The translations under genes were made by a program, and so were the position numbers. This document shows positions 30,636 through 40,719 of a stretch of 64,000 bases of DNA, in pieces (position 1 is the first letter of the stretch; each line of letters opens with the position of its first letter). The DNA is taken from positions 427,639 through 491,638 of the forward strand of contig NZ_OANU01000002.1 of the NCBI RefSeq assembly GCF_900089835.1. The letters are read 5' to 3'. The notes beneath the pieces were generated by a model. That model saw nothing but the letters and a program-made list of their open reading frames with translations. It ran no database searches and was not told the DNA's origin. This stretch comes from Vibrio thalassae (GTDB taxonomy: Bacteria > Pseudomonadota > Gammaproteobacteria > Enterobacterales > Vibrionaceae).

Positions 30636-31979
30636 TTACTCGCCCGCCACTTTCATGGATTCTAATAAGATAGACCCTGTTTGGATTTGTGAGCGCGTTT
30701 CAACATCACTACCAACTGCCACAATCTGCTTGAACATTTGCGCCAGATTACCTGCAACAGTAAGTTCTGAGACAGGGTATTGAATCTCACCATTTTCGAC
30801 CCAGAATCCAGCGGCGCCGCGAGAGTAGTCACCGGTCACGATGTTTACCCCTTGCCCCATCACTTCCGTGACTAACAAGCCAGTACCCAGTGTTTTCAAC
30901 ATGGCATCAAAATCCTGCCCCGTCGACTTAACGAACCAGTTATGAATACCACCAGCGTGTCCTGTTGGCGTCATGTTCAGTTTGCGAGCGGCGTAGCTCG
31001 TTAGCAAATACGTCGCTAATTTACCGTCGGTGATAATGTCCATATCTTGCGTCGCTACTCCTTCGTTATCAAACGGACTAGACGCCAAGCCTTTTAATAC
31101 ATGAGGTTTTTCTTCGATAGCAAACCAATCTGGAAGAATCTGCTCACCTAGCTTATCTAACAAGAATGAAGACTTACGGTATAAATTGCCACCACTAATT
31201 CCCATTACTAAGTGCCCCATCAAGCCCGTTGCAACATCGTTCGCAAACAGCACTGGGTACTTACCTGTTTTTACCTTTCTCGGATCTAGACGCTGAACGG
31301 TTTTCATTGCAGCTTGATCACCAACCGATTCTGGCGTCCATAAGTCATCACGGTGACGCGCTAAGGTATAGCTGTAGTCACGTTCCATATCACCGTTTTG
31401 ACCTTGACCAATCACGCTACAGCTGATGCTATGACGGCTAGACGCATAACCAGCCAGGAGACCATGAGAGTTACCGTAAACTTTTACGCCATAATGGCTG
31501 TCGTAGCTCGCACCATCACTTTGTTTGATTTTGCCGCTATACGCTAACGCCGCTCTCTCTGCGGAGATCGCTTTTTGCGCTGCAACATCTGGATTAGGCT
31601 CATCAGGATGGAAGAGATCAAGATCAGGAATATTTTTGACCAACAGCTCTTTAGGAGCAGGGCCTGCAAAAGGGTCCTCTGACGTGTACTGAGCGATATC
31701 AAGTGCTGCTGCCACCGTTTGAGCAATCGCCTTTTCGCTTAAATCTGAAGTCGATGCACTGCCCTTACGTTGCCCTCGGTAGACGGTAATTCCAAGGGCT
31801 CCATCACTATTAAACTCAACGTTTTCCACTTCACACATACGCGTAGAAACACTTAAGCCAGTGCTTTTAGTGATGGCGACTTCAGCTGCATCTGAATTTT
31901 CAGAAGCCATATCTAGTGCTTTTGCAACTGCGGCCTCTAGCTCAGCTTGCTGCTGAGCAACTTGCTCTCTAACATCCAT
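30636..31979 (-). CDS. pmbA: Metalloprotease PmbA (TldE)
   Basis: TldE subunit of the TldD/TldE peptidase, which matures microcin B17 in E. coli and degrades some small proteins. It has 447 residues, PmbA length. Typical stretches are [34 protein letters not shown] core, [18 protein letters not shown] region ([18 protein letters not shown]), [25 protein letters not shown] and [14 protein letters not shown]. The HExxH zinc site belongs to TldD, not seen here. Divergent from darP, as in E. coli. Confidence 0.94.
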   Translation of the reverse strand: MDVREQVAQQQAELEAAVAKALDMASENSDAAEVAITKSTGLSVSTRMCEVENVEFNSDGALGITVYRGQRKGSASTSDLSEKAIAQTVAAALDIAQYTSEDPFAGPAPKELLVKNIPDLDLFHPDEPNPDVAAQKAISAERAALAYSGKIKQSDGASYDSHYGVKVYGNSHGLLAGYASSRHSISCSVIGQGQNGDMERDYSYTLARHRDDLWTPESVGDQAAMKTVQRLDPRKVKTGKYPVLFANDVATGLMGHLVMGISGGNLYRKSSFLLDKLGEQILPDWFAIEEKPHVLKGLASSPFDNEGVATQDMDIITDGKLATYLLTSYAARKLNMTPTGHAGGIHNWFVKSTGQDFDAMLKTLGTGLLVTEVMGQGVNIVTGDYSRGAAGFWVENGEIQYPVSELTVAGNLAQMFKQIVAVGSDVETRSQIQTGSILLESMKVAGE

Positions 31980-32097
31980 AATTCATCTAACTTTTGTCGT
32001 TTAATTGAGTCTAGAATAACAAGGTTTTCGCATTCTCCCCAGATTTCTTGCTAAAATAGCCGATATTCGTAATGAGATAGTGATATAGGCAATAAAC

Positions 32098-32625
32098 ATG
32101 GCCCGCAAAAATCAGAAAGCGCCTTGGGAAGAGGAAGAAGAAATCATTTGGGTGAGCAGAACCGAAATGAAGAACGACATGGAAGAGTTGCAAAAACTCG
32201 GTGAAGAGTTAGTTGGACTAAAGCCAGCTGTGTTGGACAAGTTTCCTCTTAGTGAAGATCTGAGAGAAGCGGTCGCCGATGCCCAGCGCTTTAAAAACGA
32301 AGCTCGACGCCGTCAGCTCCAGTACATTGGTAGGCTGATGCGTACCGAAGATCCAGAGCCAATTCAAGCGGCACTGGACCGTGTGCGTAACAAACATTCG
32401 CAATCGACCGCAGCCCTTCATAAGCTTGAACAACTTCGTGATCGAATTATTGAACAAGGTGATGAGGCTATCGCGGATGCGATTGAGCTTTATCCAAACC
32501 TTGATCGCCAACGTCTACGCCAGCTTGCACGCCAAGCTAACAAGGAAAAGAAAGCCGGAAAGCCTGCAAAGGCATTTCGAGAAATTTTCCAAGTGCTCAA
32601 GCATGAGGAAGAACAAGAGTTCTAA
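32098..32625 (+). CDS. darP: Ribosome-associated protein DarP (YjgA)
   Basis: Binds late 50S precursors and helps large-subunit assembly. It has 175 residues, strongly charged and mostly helical, DUF615 family: [42 protein letters not shown] and [15 protein letters not shown]. It is divergent from pmbA and followed by a terminator shared with thiQ. Confidence 0.93.
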   Translation: MARKNQKAPWEEEEEIIWVSRTEMKNDMEELQKLGEELVGLKPAVLDKFPLSEDLREAVADAQRFKNEARRRQLQYIGRLMRTEDPEPIQAALDRVRNKHSQSTAALHKLEQLRDRIIEQGDEAIADAIELYPNLDRQRLRQLARQANKEKKAGKPAKAFREIFQVLKHEEEQEF

Positions 32626-32645
32626 CCTATCGTCTTGTTAAATTG

Positions 32646-32676
32646 AAAGGCAGCCTACACATCGGCTGCCTTTTTT
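32646..32676. terminator. Bidirectional terminator, darP / thiQ
   Basis: AAAGGCAGCC / GGCTGCCTTT with an 8-base loop, then T run on the plus strand (T6); it lies between convergent darP and thiQ. Confidence 0.9.
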
Positions 32677-32681
32677 ATTGT

Positions 32682-33386
32682 TTAGTGTGCCGCTTGCACA
32701 AATTGTGCGAGTTCTGGATTCTGGTGCTTCCCAGTCAGCGTGTCGATCGCTCCCTCGGTCGTGATAAGACCTTGGCTAAGATAAGCAAACCGATTCGCAA
32801 TGGCTCTGGCATCGCTCAGGTGATGTGTCACCATAATCACTGTCACTTGTTTCTCTTGTGACAATGATTTAACCACTGAAAGCATTTCTTTGCGAAGTAC
32901 GGGATCCAACGCCGAAAATGGTTCATCAAGCAGCCAGATCGGGTGAGGCTGAACAAAACAGCGAGCTAAGGCCACTCGCTGCCTCTGCCCGCCAGAGAGC
33001 TCTGAGGGTAAAGACCTTATCTTATCAATCAAACCTACCTTTTCTGCCGCTTCTCGTACTCGCAGCTTATCTTCCTCAGTCAGTCGAAGCGCTGGATTAA
33101 GCCCCAAAGCAATATTATCGAACACCGAAAGATGTTCGAATAAATTGTGCTCTTGAAACAGCATAGATAGAGGACGTTGGTGCGGCGGCTTAGATTGAAT
33201 CTCTTCGTCATCGACCGAGATCGTCCCCGACTCAGGACGGCAAAAACCGGCAATAAGCGCCAACAGTGTCGATTTCCCCGCACCACTCGGTCCTATCAAT
33301 GCCAGTACGTCACCTTGATCTACCGAGATAGAAAATCGAAACCACTCACTGTGGTAGCGGTAATCGACCTGATCCATGATTAACAT
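32682..33386 (-). CDS. thiQ: Thiamine ABC transporter ATPase ThiQ
   Basis: ATPase of the thiamine/TPP importer ThiBPQ. It has 234 residues: Walker A GPSGAGKSTLLALIAGF, Q-loop LFQEHNLFEHLSVFDNI, signature SELSGGQRQRVALARC, Walker B IWLLDEPFSALDPVL and MVTHHLSDA. The start overlaps the thiP 3' end by 7 bases. Last gene of the TPP-controlled operon. Confidence 0.94.
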   Translation of the reverse strand: MLIMDQVDYRYHSEWFRFSISVDQGDVLALIGPSGAGKSTLLALIAGFCRPESGTISVDDEEIQSKPPHQRPLSMLFQEHNLFEHLSVFDNIALGLNPALRLTEEDKLRVREAAEKVGLIDKIRSLPSELSGGQRQRVALARCFVQPHPIWLLDEPFSALDPVLRKEMLSVVKSLSQEKQVTVIMVTHHLSDARAIANRFAYLSQGLITTEGAIDTLTGKHQNPELAQFVQAAH

Positions 33387-34984
33387 TCTGATTTCTCTCG
33401 CTTGTTAACGACAGGCCGTAACAACGACTCTGTTAAGGTAAACACACCAATACTCAATACAAATAACACTAAGGATACAACAGCCGCAGCTTGCAATTGG
33501 TAACTGCCCATCAACTGGTATAGATACAGCGGTAGGGTATTAAAATTCTGACTACCAAACAGCGCAATAACCGTGAGGTCACCCATAGAGAGGACAAAAC
33601 TGATCGAGAAGGCGTGCAATAAGGGGGCACGAATGGCCCTCCACTCCATTAACCAAAAGCGTCGAATGCCATGCATTCCTAGACTTTGCCAAAGCGGATG
33701 ATACTGCTTGGCTAACCTCAACATCGGCTGATTCAGTGTTTTGATAACATACGGTAGAGCCATCAGAGCGTTCACAACGACAACGATTCCAAAGGCAAGA
33801 CTGAACACATTCGTCATTCCTCGAAGCATTAAGAAAGTCGCCGTGCTCAATACCAATGCTGGTGTAACTAAAATGACCGTGCCAACGAACTCCACACCAT
33901 CTGCACGGCCATATTGAGATTTTAACCGCAACATTCGTGAACTGCTCAATAAAATAATGCCAGCGACTAACGCCATACTGGCAGCCATAATGGCGACTTG
34001 TAGTGAGGTCATCACCGCCGACCAAAAGCGACTGTCGGCAAGCACGGTCCATAATTTCTCATTCAATCCACTAGCGATAATAGCAACAATAGGTGGGATG
34101 ACGAGTATGAGCGTTGCCATGATCCAAAAGCTATCCCAGCCCTTTTTCAACAGTGAGTCTTGTGGCTGCAGTGTTGGCTTGTCACTGTAATTGGTTTTGC
34201 CGTCCAAATCTCGGCTGAACTGACCAATAAACAGCACCAGTAACGCACAAATTAACATTTGCCACAGCGCCAGCACTGCTCCGGTTTGTAGATCAAAATC
34301 AAACTTAATCGCTTGATAAATCGCTAATTCAATGGTGGTAGCTTTCGGGCCGCCACCTAATGCCATCACGGTGGCAAAACTGGTGAAACACAACATGAAA
34401 ACTAAGCCAATTACATGAGGTAAATGAGTTTTTAGTCGAGGCCATTCCACTAAGCGAAAACATTGCCAACTGTTCATGCCTAGATGCAGTGCTAATTTGC
34501 GCTGCTCTAATGGCACACTCTCTATCGTGACTAACAATAAACGAGTCGCAAAAGGCAGATTAAAAAACACATGAGCCAGCAAAATGCCGTTCAAACCATA
34601 AAGAGAAAACGGCATAGCATCATTTGATGTCAGCCACCATTGAGCAATGACGCCCTGATTACCATAGATGGCAACAATACCAAATACACCGACTAACACT
34701 GGCATCACCAAGGTCGTCGCAAACAGCTTCAGTATCAATGACCTTCCCCAGAAATGACGCCGAGAAAACGCGTGTGCCACAGGGATAGCAAAGCCCACAC
34801 TCAGTAACATCGATAGACTGGCTTGCCAAAAGCTAAATTTAGCCACGTGCTGATAGTAAGGGTCGGTCAATAGCAGACCGATATCAGTCATTGATGAGTA
34901 GGAAAGCAGTGTCCACAGCGAAGCCAGCACATACATGGCGATGAGTAAAGCCAACGCTAAACCTGATTTGGGTATTTGGGCCAC
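33380..34984 (-). CDS. thiP: Thiamine ABC transporter permease ThiP
   Basis: Inner-membrane permease of ThiBPQ, 534 residues with about twelve membrane helices in two BPD_transp halves. EAA-type loops are seen in each half (ESVPLEQRKLALHLGMNSWQCFRLVEWP and LAKQYHPLWQSLGMHGIRRFWLMEW), which contact ThiQ. It starts GTG at 34984 with GAGGT upstream. A large fused permease is typical of ThiP. Confidence 0.94.
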   Translation of the reverse strand: MAQIPKSGLALALLIAMYVLASLWTLLSYSSMTDIGLLLTDPYYQHVAKFSFWQASLSMLLSVGFAIPVAHAFSRRHFWGRSLILKLFATTLVMPVLVGVFGIVAIYGNQGVIAQWWLTSNDAMPFSLYGLNGILLAHVFFNLPFATRLLLVTIESVPLEQRKLALHLGMNSWQCFRLVEWPRLKTHLPHVIGLVFMLCFTSFATVMALGGGPKATTIELAIYQAIKFDFDLQTGAVLALWQMLICALLVLFIGQFSRDLDGKTNYSDKPTLQPQDSLLKKGWDSFWIMATLILVIPPIVAIIASGLNEKLWTVLADSRFWSAVMTSLQVAIMAASMALVAGIILLSSSRMLRLKSQYGRADGVEFVGTVILVTPALVLSTATFLMLRGMTNVFSLAFGIVVVVNALMALPYVIKTLNQPMLRLAKQYHPLWQSLGMHGIRRFWLMEWRAIRAPLLHAFSISFVLSMGDLTVIALFGSQNFNTLPLYLYQLMGSYQLQAAAVVSLVLFVLSIGVFTLTESLLRPVVNKREKSEC

Positions 34985-35056
34985 AGTTACCTCAATGAAA
35001 ACGGGACGCGATAATGCCTCATCGCACTAGGAAAGCTCTGGAATAAACATCGGTAT

Positions 35057-35074
35057 CCCCTGCTTAAGCAGGGG
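35057..35074 (-). other. Intergenic palindrome, thiB-thiP
   Basis: CCCCTGCTTAAGCAGGGG is an 18-bp perfect palindrome in the 123-bp gap between thiB and thiP. No T run follows. Such hairpins after binding-protein genes often stabilise the upstream mRNA or reduce readthrough, giving more binding protein than permease; that role is inferred. Confidence 0.6.
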
Positions 35075-35107
35075 CACTAAGGTATGGATGTTATCCGATA
35101 ACGGCTA

Positions 35108-36106
35108 TTACTGAATTAGCGCAGACTGCCACTCGCGAATCCAAGCTTTTCGATTATCCGCCACTTCATCTGGACTGAATGTGAGCGCTTTGTTTGGGAT
35201 AATTAAGCTATCAAACCCTTCAGGAAGCTGACTATTGACCACCGGATACATCCAATTCCCTGTTGGAATTTTTGACTGAAAGTCCTCAGAAACAATAAAC
35301 TGCATAAATTCATCGGCGAGCTTTTGGTTGTCACTGCTTGCCACTTTTGCCGCGACTTCTATCTGAGTGTAATGGCCTTCTGAAAAGTCTGCAGCGGCAA
35401 AACGATTATCTTGCTCTGCAATAATATGGTAAGCCGGAGAAGTTGTATAAGAGAGCACTAAGTCAGACTCTCCCTCAAGGAACATAGAATACGCTTCCGA
35501 CCAACCTTTGGTCACCGTTACGGTCTTTTTCGCTAGCTTTTGCCATGCTTCACTAGAGTCATCACCATAAACTGACTTCATCCAAAGTAACAGCCCTTGC
35601 CCTGGTGTTGAGGTGCGCGGATCTTGATAAATCACCTTGAGATCATCACGTTGCTCAACTAGCTCTTTCAGGCTTTTCGGCGGATTCTTTACCTTTTCTT
35701 GGTTGTAAACAAACGCAAAATAACCGTAATCGAAAGGCACAAAAACATCGTCACTCCACCAATTTGGTAGATCAAGTGCCGAAAGATCAGCCCTGTTCTT
35801 TGCCAATAAACCTGAGGCTTTCGCTTCACTCATAAGATTATTATCAAGCCCCAGAACAACATCAGCTTGGGTGCTTGAACCTTCAAGGCGCAGGCGATTT
35901 AAAATCGACACGCCGTCATCCAGCGCAACAAAGTTGAGATCGCATCCACATTTGGCTTCAAAGGCTTTTTCAATGGCAGGACCAGGTCCCCAATCGGAAG
36001 CAAATGAGTCATAGGTATAAACGGTAAGTGTCTTCGCCGCCGCGAGTTGAGAGGCACTCAGAAGTGATGTTGCCAAAGCGAGTTTAGCGAGTCGATGTAC
36101 TTTCAC
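35108..36106 (-). CDS. thiB: Thiamine-binding periplasmic protein ThiB
   Basis: Periplasmic receptor for thiamine and its phosphates. It has 332 residues with a GTG start (AAGGATAG upstream). The signal peptide is about residues 1-24 (LALATSLLSASQLAAA). Mature motifs are LTVYTYDSFASDWGPGPAIEKAFEAKCGC, DVVLGLDNNL, PFDYGYFAFVYN, TSTPGQGLLLWM and LVLSYTTSPAYH. First gene of thiBPQ behind a TPP riboswitch. Confidence 0.94.
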   Translation of the reverse strand: MKVHRLAKLALATSLLSASQLAAAKTLTVYTYDSFASDWGPGPAIEKAFEAKCGCDLNFVALDDGVSILNRLRLEGSSTQADVVLGLDNNLMSEAKASGLLAKNRADLSALDLPNWWSDDVFVPFDYGYFAFVYNQEKVKNPPKSLKELVEQRDDLKVIYQDPRTSTPGQGLLLWMKSVYGDDSSEAWQKLAKKTVTVTKGWSEAYSMFLEGESDLVLSYTTSPAYHIIAEQDNRFAAADFSEGHYTQIEVAAKVASSDNQKLADEFMQFIVSEDFQSKIPTGNWMYPVVNSQLPEGFDSLIIPNKALTFSPDEVADNRKAWIREWQSALIQ

Positions 36107-36172
36107 TGGTTCTATCCTTAGAGATATTTTTTAGTTATATGATCCAGAAAAAGCCTCCATAGAACGGAGTTC

Positions 36173-36263
36173 TCATCCCTACGCCAGCATTATCTGGATC
36201 AGGTATACGGGTGTCAGGGTATTACCTTCTCTCAGCACCACTGCTAGTGCACCCCGTGAGTCA
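36173..36263 (-). promoter_or_regulatory. TPP riboswitch (THI element) of thiBPQ
   Basis: Read on the minus strand the element has the conserved blocks in order: ACGGGGTGC, GTGCTGAGA, ATACCC, ACCTGATC(CAG)ATAATGC and GCGTAGGGATGAG. Downstream, CTCC-GTTCTAT-GGAG is followed by GCTTTTT, which could be the expression platform (a short terminator-like hairpin) 45-55 bases before the thiB ribosome site. Binding of thiamine pyrophosphate is expected to switch the importer off. Confidence 0.95.
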
Positions 36264-36343
36264 CAACTTTTAGAAAGCGAATTGTAACCTTTTCGTCACA
36301 GATTCGCCAAATCTATCCCTAAATAGGTTTGATTGATGTGAGT

Positions 36344-36964
36344 TTAGCGCTGATCGTAGCCCCAGCGAGGAACAAGAGCCTGAACAATACCCATATGATC
36401 AAGTACGCGAGCAACAATAAAATCTATCAGGTCCTCAATGGATTGCGGCTGATGATAAAAGCCTGGTGCTGCAGGCATTATGGTGACTCCCATTTGCGAC
36501 AGCTTGTGCATATTTTCTAAATGTATGGTTGAGAATGGTGTCTCGCGCACCACTAACAGTAGTTGGCCGCGCTCTTTAATGACCACATCAGCAGCGCGCT
36601 CAATCAAATTATCCGACATACCATGAGCAATCGCAGCCACACTGCCAGCTGAACATGGGCAGACAATCATTTGTTTAGGTGCCGCTGAACCAGAAGCCAC
36701 AGGTGAAAACCAATCTTCTTTACCACACACCACCAGCTTGTCTGGTGAACACTTCAGTATTTCCACCAGAGCTTTGTGCGCGGCATCCGGCCCACTCGGC
36801 AGTTTAATATTATGCTCCGTTGCCAACACCACTCGCGCAGCGGAAGAGATCAATAAGTACACGGTATAGTCTTGAGCTAACAAACACTCAAGCAGGCGCA
36901 TCCCGTAAGGAGCGCCAGATGCACCAGTAAATGCCAGCGTGATCGCTTTCTCTGCGAGTTTCAT
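36344..36964 (-). CDS. ubiX: Flavin prenyltransferase UbiX
   Basis: Makes prenylated FMN, cofactor of the UbiD decarboxylase of ubiquinone synthesis. It has 206 residues. The FMN-binding start is [22 protein letters not shown], with [39 protein letters not shown] (Lys/Glu/Arg prenyl site) and a C-terminal [21 protein letters not shown]. The ATG overlaps the mpl stop (TAATG), so it is coupled to mpl. Confidence 0.94.
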   Translation of the reverse strand: MKLAEKAITLAFTGASGAPYGMRLLECLLAQDYTVYLLISSAARVVLATEHNIKLPSGPDAAHKALVEILKCSPDKLVVCGKEDWFSPVASGSAAPKQMIVCPCSAGSVAAIAHGMSDNLIERAADVVIKERGQLLLVVRETPFSTIHLENMHKLSQMGVTIMPAAPGFYHQPQSIEDLIDFIVARVLDHMGIVQALVPRWGYDQR

Positions 36965-38313
36965 TACGCTAATGCCTCTAACAATTTTTGATGAATACCA
37001 CCAAAGCCACCATTACTCATTACCAAGATTTGATCGCCTGGTTGCGCCTGTTCAACAATGGACTGCACCAGTTCGTCAATAGAGTTGCTAACCCTAGCCG
37101 GTTGCGAACAGGAATGAGCAACCTCTGCTACTGACCAGTCAATATTGTCGGGTTGGAGCAAGAACACAGCATCGGCTTCATGAAGCGACTGCGCTAATGT
37201 CTCTTTGTGAACACCGCGTTTCATGGTGGCACTGCGTGGTTCTAAAACAGCTAGGATTCGCTGCTTGCCGACCTTGTTACGTAAACCGCCTAACGTCAGT
37301 TCAATAGCCGTTGGATGATGAGCAAAATCATCGTAAACCGTCACTTGATTGACTTCGCCTTTCAGCTCTAAGCGTCGTTTGGTATTAATAAACTTTCCTA
37401 ACGCTTCACAAGCAAGATCAGGTGTTACGCCAACATGCCTTGCTGCCGCAATCGCCATCAGGGCGTTATCGACATTATGGTCACCTACGAGATCCCATTT
37501 CACTTCCCCGACTTTGCTGCCATGCAGATACACTTCAAAATGCGAACCATCACGCTTTAACTTATGTGCATGCCAGTCAGCATTCTCTCCCGTGTGTTCC
37601 ACCTCACTCCAGCACCCTCTTCCTAGTACGTCAGCTAACGCTTTATCTTTACGTGGTGCCAGAATGCGCCCGTTTCCTGGCACAGTGCGAACTAAATGGT
37701 GGAATTGTCGTTTGATGGCTTCAAGATCATCAAAAATATCCGCATGATCGAACTCGAGATTATTCATAACGAGTGTGCGTGGATGGTAATGAACAAACTT
37801 AGAACGCTTGTCAAAAAAAGCGCTGTCGTATTCATCCGCTTCTACCACAAAAAACATCGATTCTCCGAGGCGAGCTGACTGGCCAAAGTTGCCTAATACT
37901 CCACCAACTAAGAAACCCGGTTGGTAGCCACAGTCTTCAAGAATCCAACTTAGCATACTAGATGTGGTGGTTTTTCCATGTGTCCCTGATACAGCCAGTA
38001 CCCAGCGGTCATGCAAAAGAAACTCTTGCAGCCACTGCGGGCCAGAGGTGTATTTCAAGTTATGATTAAGCACATACTCAACGCAAGGGTTACCACGACT
38101 CATTGCGTTCCCTATGACCACAAGGTCTGGAGCAGGATCGAGCTGAGCTGGGTCAAACCCTTCGATAATCTCTATGCCTTCCGATTCCAATAATGTACTC
38201 ATTGGGGGATAAACGTTCGCATCGCTGCCTGTCACTCGGTGCCCCAACTGCTGGGCCAACACCGCAGCCCCTCCCATGAAGGTACCGCAAATACCCAGAA
38301 TATGAATATGCAT
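36964..38313 (-). CDS. mpl: Murein peptide ligase Mpl
   Basis: Recycles cell-wall tripeptide by joining L-Ala-gamma-D-Glu-meso-DAP to UDP-MurNAc. It has 449 residues, Mur ligase family: N-terminal [28 protein letters not shown]-loop [47 protein letters not shown], the central RRLELKG and C-terminal [15 protein letters not shown]. It is divergent from fbp. Confidence 0.95.
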   Translation of the reverse strand: MHIHILGICGTFMGGAAVLAQQLGHRVTGSDANVYPPMSTLLESEGIEIIEGFDPAQLDPAPDLVVIGNAMSRGNPCVEYVLNHNLKYTSGPQWLQEFLLHDRWVLAVSGTHGKTTTSSMLSWILEDCGYQPGFLVGGVLGNFGQSARLGESMFFVVEADEYDSAFFDKRSKFVHYHPRTLVMNNLEFDHADIFDDLEAIKRQFHHLVRTVPGNGRILAPRKDKALADVLGRGCWSEVEHTGENADWHAHKLKRDGSHFEVYLHGSKVGEVKWDLVGDHNVDNALMAIAAARHVGVTPDLACEALGKFINTKRRLELKGEVNQVTVYDDFAHHPTAIELTLGGLRNKVGKQRILAVLEPRSATMKRGVHKETLAQSLHEADAVFLLQPDNIDWSVAEVAHSCSQPARVSNSIDELVQSIVEQAQPGDQILVMSNGGFGGIHQKLLEALA

Positions 38314-38520
38314 AGTTCGCTCTCTTAACTCTTTGCGTCTAATTTTACGCTATTGTCGCTATATATACCCAAAGCGTGGGTCAAAAGCGAGAAAGTTAGC
38401 GGTTAGGGGAATAAATGTGACATTCATCATACAAATCTGAGTATGGTAGGGTTACTTCATTACCATTAAAAAGTTCTGCCACCTACAATACCCTTGTGTG
38501 TTGATGAATACCCCCAATAA

Positions 38521-38538
38521 ACGCAATCGTTTGGTTGC
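38521..38538. promoter_or_regulatory. LacI/PurR-type operator-like site before fbp
   Basis: ACGCAATCGTTTGGTTGC fits the PurR-style pattern ANGCAANCGNTTNCNT at all but one fixed base; Cra (FruR) sites share the central TCGTTT. It lies 58-75 bp upstream of the fbp ATG, in the 282-bp mpl-fbp gap, which otherwise holds AT-rich sequence without an ORF. Which LacI-family regulator binds is not determined. Confidence 0.35.
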
Positions 38539-38595
38539 TACCTTTCTCTCACACACTCCCCCCAAGAAAATAAGCAGAAAAGTTAAGGATATAAC

Positions 38596-39609
38596 ATGTC
38601 TGAAATGCGCACCCTTGGCGAATTCATTGTTGAGAAACAAACTGATTTCCCCCACGCTAGCGGTGATTTATCTTCCCTTTTGTCTTCGATTCGACTCGCT
38701 GCAAAAATCGTAAACCGAGAAATCAACAAAGCTGGACTTGCTGATATTACCGGCTCTGTAGGTTCTGAAAACGTTCAAGGTGAAGCTCAGCAAAAACTCG
38801 ATGTCTATGCTAACGACAAGTTTAAGGCCGCTCTGGAAGCGCGTGACCAAGTTTGTGGTGTAGCTAGCGAAGAGGAAGATGAGGCCGTCACCTTTAACAA
38901 AGAGCTCAACAAAAATGCCAAATACGTCGTGCTGATGGATCCACTGGATGGCTCGTCAAACATTGATGTCAATGTGTCAGTCGGTACTATCTTCTCGATT
39001 TATCGTCGCGTTTCACCGGTTGGCACTCCTCCGACTCAAGAAGACTTCCTCCAACCGGGTAACAAGCAAGTGGCAGCGGGCTACGTGGTGTACGGCTCGT
39101 CGACTATGTTGGTTTATACCACGGGTAAAGGCGTAAACGGATTTACCTACGACCCATCGATCGGCACCTTTTGTCTATCTCATGAAAATATGATGATCCC
39201 TCAAAATGGCACCATCTATTCCATTAACGAAGGCAACTATATTCGCTTCCCTATGGGCGTGAAAAAGTACATTAAGTACTGTCAGGAGAATGTGCCAGAA
39301 GAAAAACGACCCTATACATCACGCTACATAGGCTCGTTGGTTTCCGACTTCCACCGTAATCTATTGAAAGGTGGCATCTATTTGTACCCAAGTACGCAAA
39401 GCCACCCGAATGGCAAGCTACGCCTTTTATACGAATGCAACCCAATGGCCTTCATCATGGAACAAGCTGGCGGCTTAGCGTCAGACGGTACGCAGCGTAT
39501 CATGGACATCAAACCGACGGAGCTCCACCAGCGAGTCCCATTCTTCGTAGGCTCCAGCCAAATGGTTGAAAAAGTCGAATCTTTCTTAGAGGAGTATAAA
39601 GACCAATAA
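38596..39609 (+). CDS. fbp: Fructose-1,6-bisphosphatase, class I
   Basis: Key gluconeogenic enzyme, hydrolysing fructose 1,6-bisphosphate. It has 337 residues. Metal and substrate sites are [32 protein letters not shown], the active loop [23 protein letters not shown], and [27 protein letters not shown] precedes the ATG. It is followed by a terminator and then ppa on the same strand, with an independent promoter gap. Confidence 0.96.
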   Translation: MSEMRTLGEFIVEKQTDFPHASGDLSSLLSSIRLAAKIVNREINKAGLADITGSVGSENVQGEAQQKLDVYANDKFKAALEARDQVCGVASEEEDEAVTFNKELNKNAKYVVLMDPLDGSSNIDVNVSVGTIFSIYRRVSPVGTPPTQEDFLQPGNKQVAAGYVVYGSSTMLVYTTGKGVNGFTYDPSIGTFCLSHENMMIPQNGTIYSINEGNYIRFPMGVKKYIKYCQENVPEEKRPYTSRYIGSLVSDFHRNLLKGGIYLYPSTQSHPNGKLRLLYECNPMAFIMEQAGGLASDGTQRIMDIKPTELHQRVPFFVGSSQMVEKVESFLEEYKDQ

Positions 39610-39614
39610 CTTCG

Positions 39615-39646
39615 AAGTGCCTCTCAACAGAGGCACTTTTTGTTTT
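39615..39646 (+). terminator. fbp terminator
   Basis: AAGTGCCTCT / AGAGGCACTT, 10-bp perfect stem with loop CAAC, then a T5 run (TTTTTG), 5 bp past the stop. Confidence 0.9.
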
Positions 39647-39740
39647 AAAATTAACCAAGTATACTCTTTGAAAACGATTTGTGTTTCAGCCCTCTATTCC
39701 CTTATCAACGGAATAATGAATAAAGAAAAGGAAAGTCAAA

Positions 39741-40271
39741 ATGAGCTTGAACAATGTACCAGCAGGTAAATCTTTACCTGATGATATCTATGTAGTGATT
39801 GAAATCCCAGCCAACGCTGATCCCATCAAGTACGAAGTCGACAAAGACTCCGGCGCCGTTTTCGTTGACCGCTTTATGTCTGCGCCTATGTTTTACCCAT
39901 GTAACTATGGCTACGTCAATGAAACACTTTCCCTTGATGGTGACCCTGTCGACGTATTGGTACCAACACCTTATCCCTTAATGCCAGGCTCAGTGATTCG
40001 CTGCCGACCAGTCGGCGTGCTTAAGATGACTGACGAATCTGGTGAAGATGCCAAAGTCTTTGCGGTTCCGCATAGCAAACTCTCTAAAGAATACTATCAC
40101 ATTCAAGATGTCGGTGACATTCCAGAGTTGCTCAAAGCACAAATTACTCAATTCTTTGAGCGCTATAAGGAACTGGAAGCGGGTAAGTGGGTAAAAGTGG
40201 ATGGTTGGGCAGATGTTCAAGCAGCACGAGAAGAGATTGAAACCTCTTATGAGCGTGCCAAAGTAAAATAA
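39741..40271 (+). CDS. ppa: Inorganic pyrophosphatase
   Basis: Hydrolyses pyrophosphate, pulling biosynthetic reactions forward. It has 176 residues, family I prokaryotic type. Motifs are [42 protein letters not shown] (the D-G-D-P-V-D metal signature), [14 protein letters not shown] and the C-terminal [28 protein letters not shown] precedes the ATG. Confidence 0.96.
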   Translation: MSLNNVPAGKSLPDDIYVVIEIPANADPIKYEVDKDSGAVFVDRFMSAPMFYPCNYGYVNETLSLDGDPVDVLVPTPYPLMPGSVIRCRPVGVLKMTDESGEDAKVFAVPHSKLSKEYYHIQDVGDIPELLKAQITQFFERYKELEAGKWVKVDGWADVQAAREEIETSYERAKVK

Positions 40272-40288
40272 CCGGTACGGTCGCTAAT

Positions 40289-40321
40289 AAAAAGCTCTCT
40301 AGATAAATTAGAGAGCTTTTT
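40289..40321. terminator. Bidirectional terminator after ppa
   Basis: AAAAAGCTCTCTA / TAGAGAGCTTTTT, 13-bp perfect stem with loop GATAAAT, between ppa and the convergent lipoprotein gene. Both strands get a T5 tail. Confidence 0.92.
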
Positions 40322-40340
40322 CGTTTTTTGATAGCACTAC

Positions 40341-40700
40341 TCAATAACCGTAACGCCCACGGGATGCCATGCCATTGTTGTACCACGTTCTAAACGTAGG
40401 TCTAATGTCATCGCAGATACCCCGATACATCTCTCCACGTTTCCCAAAAATGGTTGGATCTTGCTGACAGTATGTTACGCGGCCTTTCTCGTAACCTGTC
40501 GAGTAAGCTTGAAAGAGCACGTGAGTAACATCGATTTTCGCCTTTGGTTGCAACTGCTGTTCTGAGAGCTTCTCATAACCAGCCAGAGCTTGTTCCTGTC
40601 CATATTGCTGCCATTCATTAGGCTGCATTGAGGTCAATAACACTTGCTGAGCACAGCCTGAAAGGAGAACCATCAGAGCAAGAGAAATGTGTCTTACCAT
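40341..40700 (-). CDS. DUF2799-like lipoprotein, second copy
   Basis: 119 residues from ATG 40700 (GGAGGTGGT upstream), a lipoprotein with lipobox LLSGC at about residues 12-16. The mature part has WQQYGQEQALAGYEKL, YSTGYEKGRVTYCQQDPTIFGKRGEMYRGICDD, resembling DUF2799 proteins. The same order of W-x-x-x-G, Tyr-Gly motifs and two Cys appears in the next gene upstream, so the two are paralogues in tandem. The frame runs on to 40760, overlapping its neighbour, but lacks a good site there. Function unknown; +2 residue Ala suggests outer-membrane sorting. Confidence 0.75.
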   Translation of the reverse strand: MVRHISLALMVLLSGCAQQVLLTSMQPNEWQQYGQEQALAGYEKLSEQQLQPKAKIDVTHVLFQAYSTGYEKGRVTYCQQDPTIFGKRGEMYRGICDDIRPTFRTWYNNGMASRGRYGY

Positions 40701-40719
40701 ACCACCTCCATCCTTTAGG

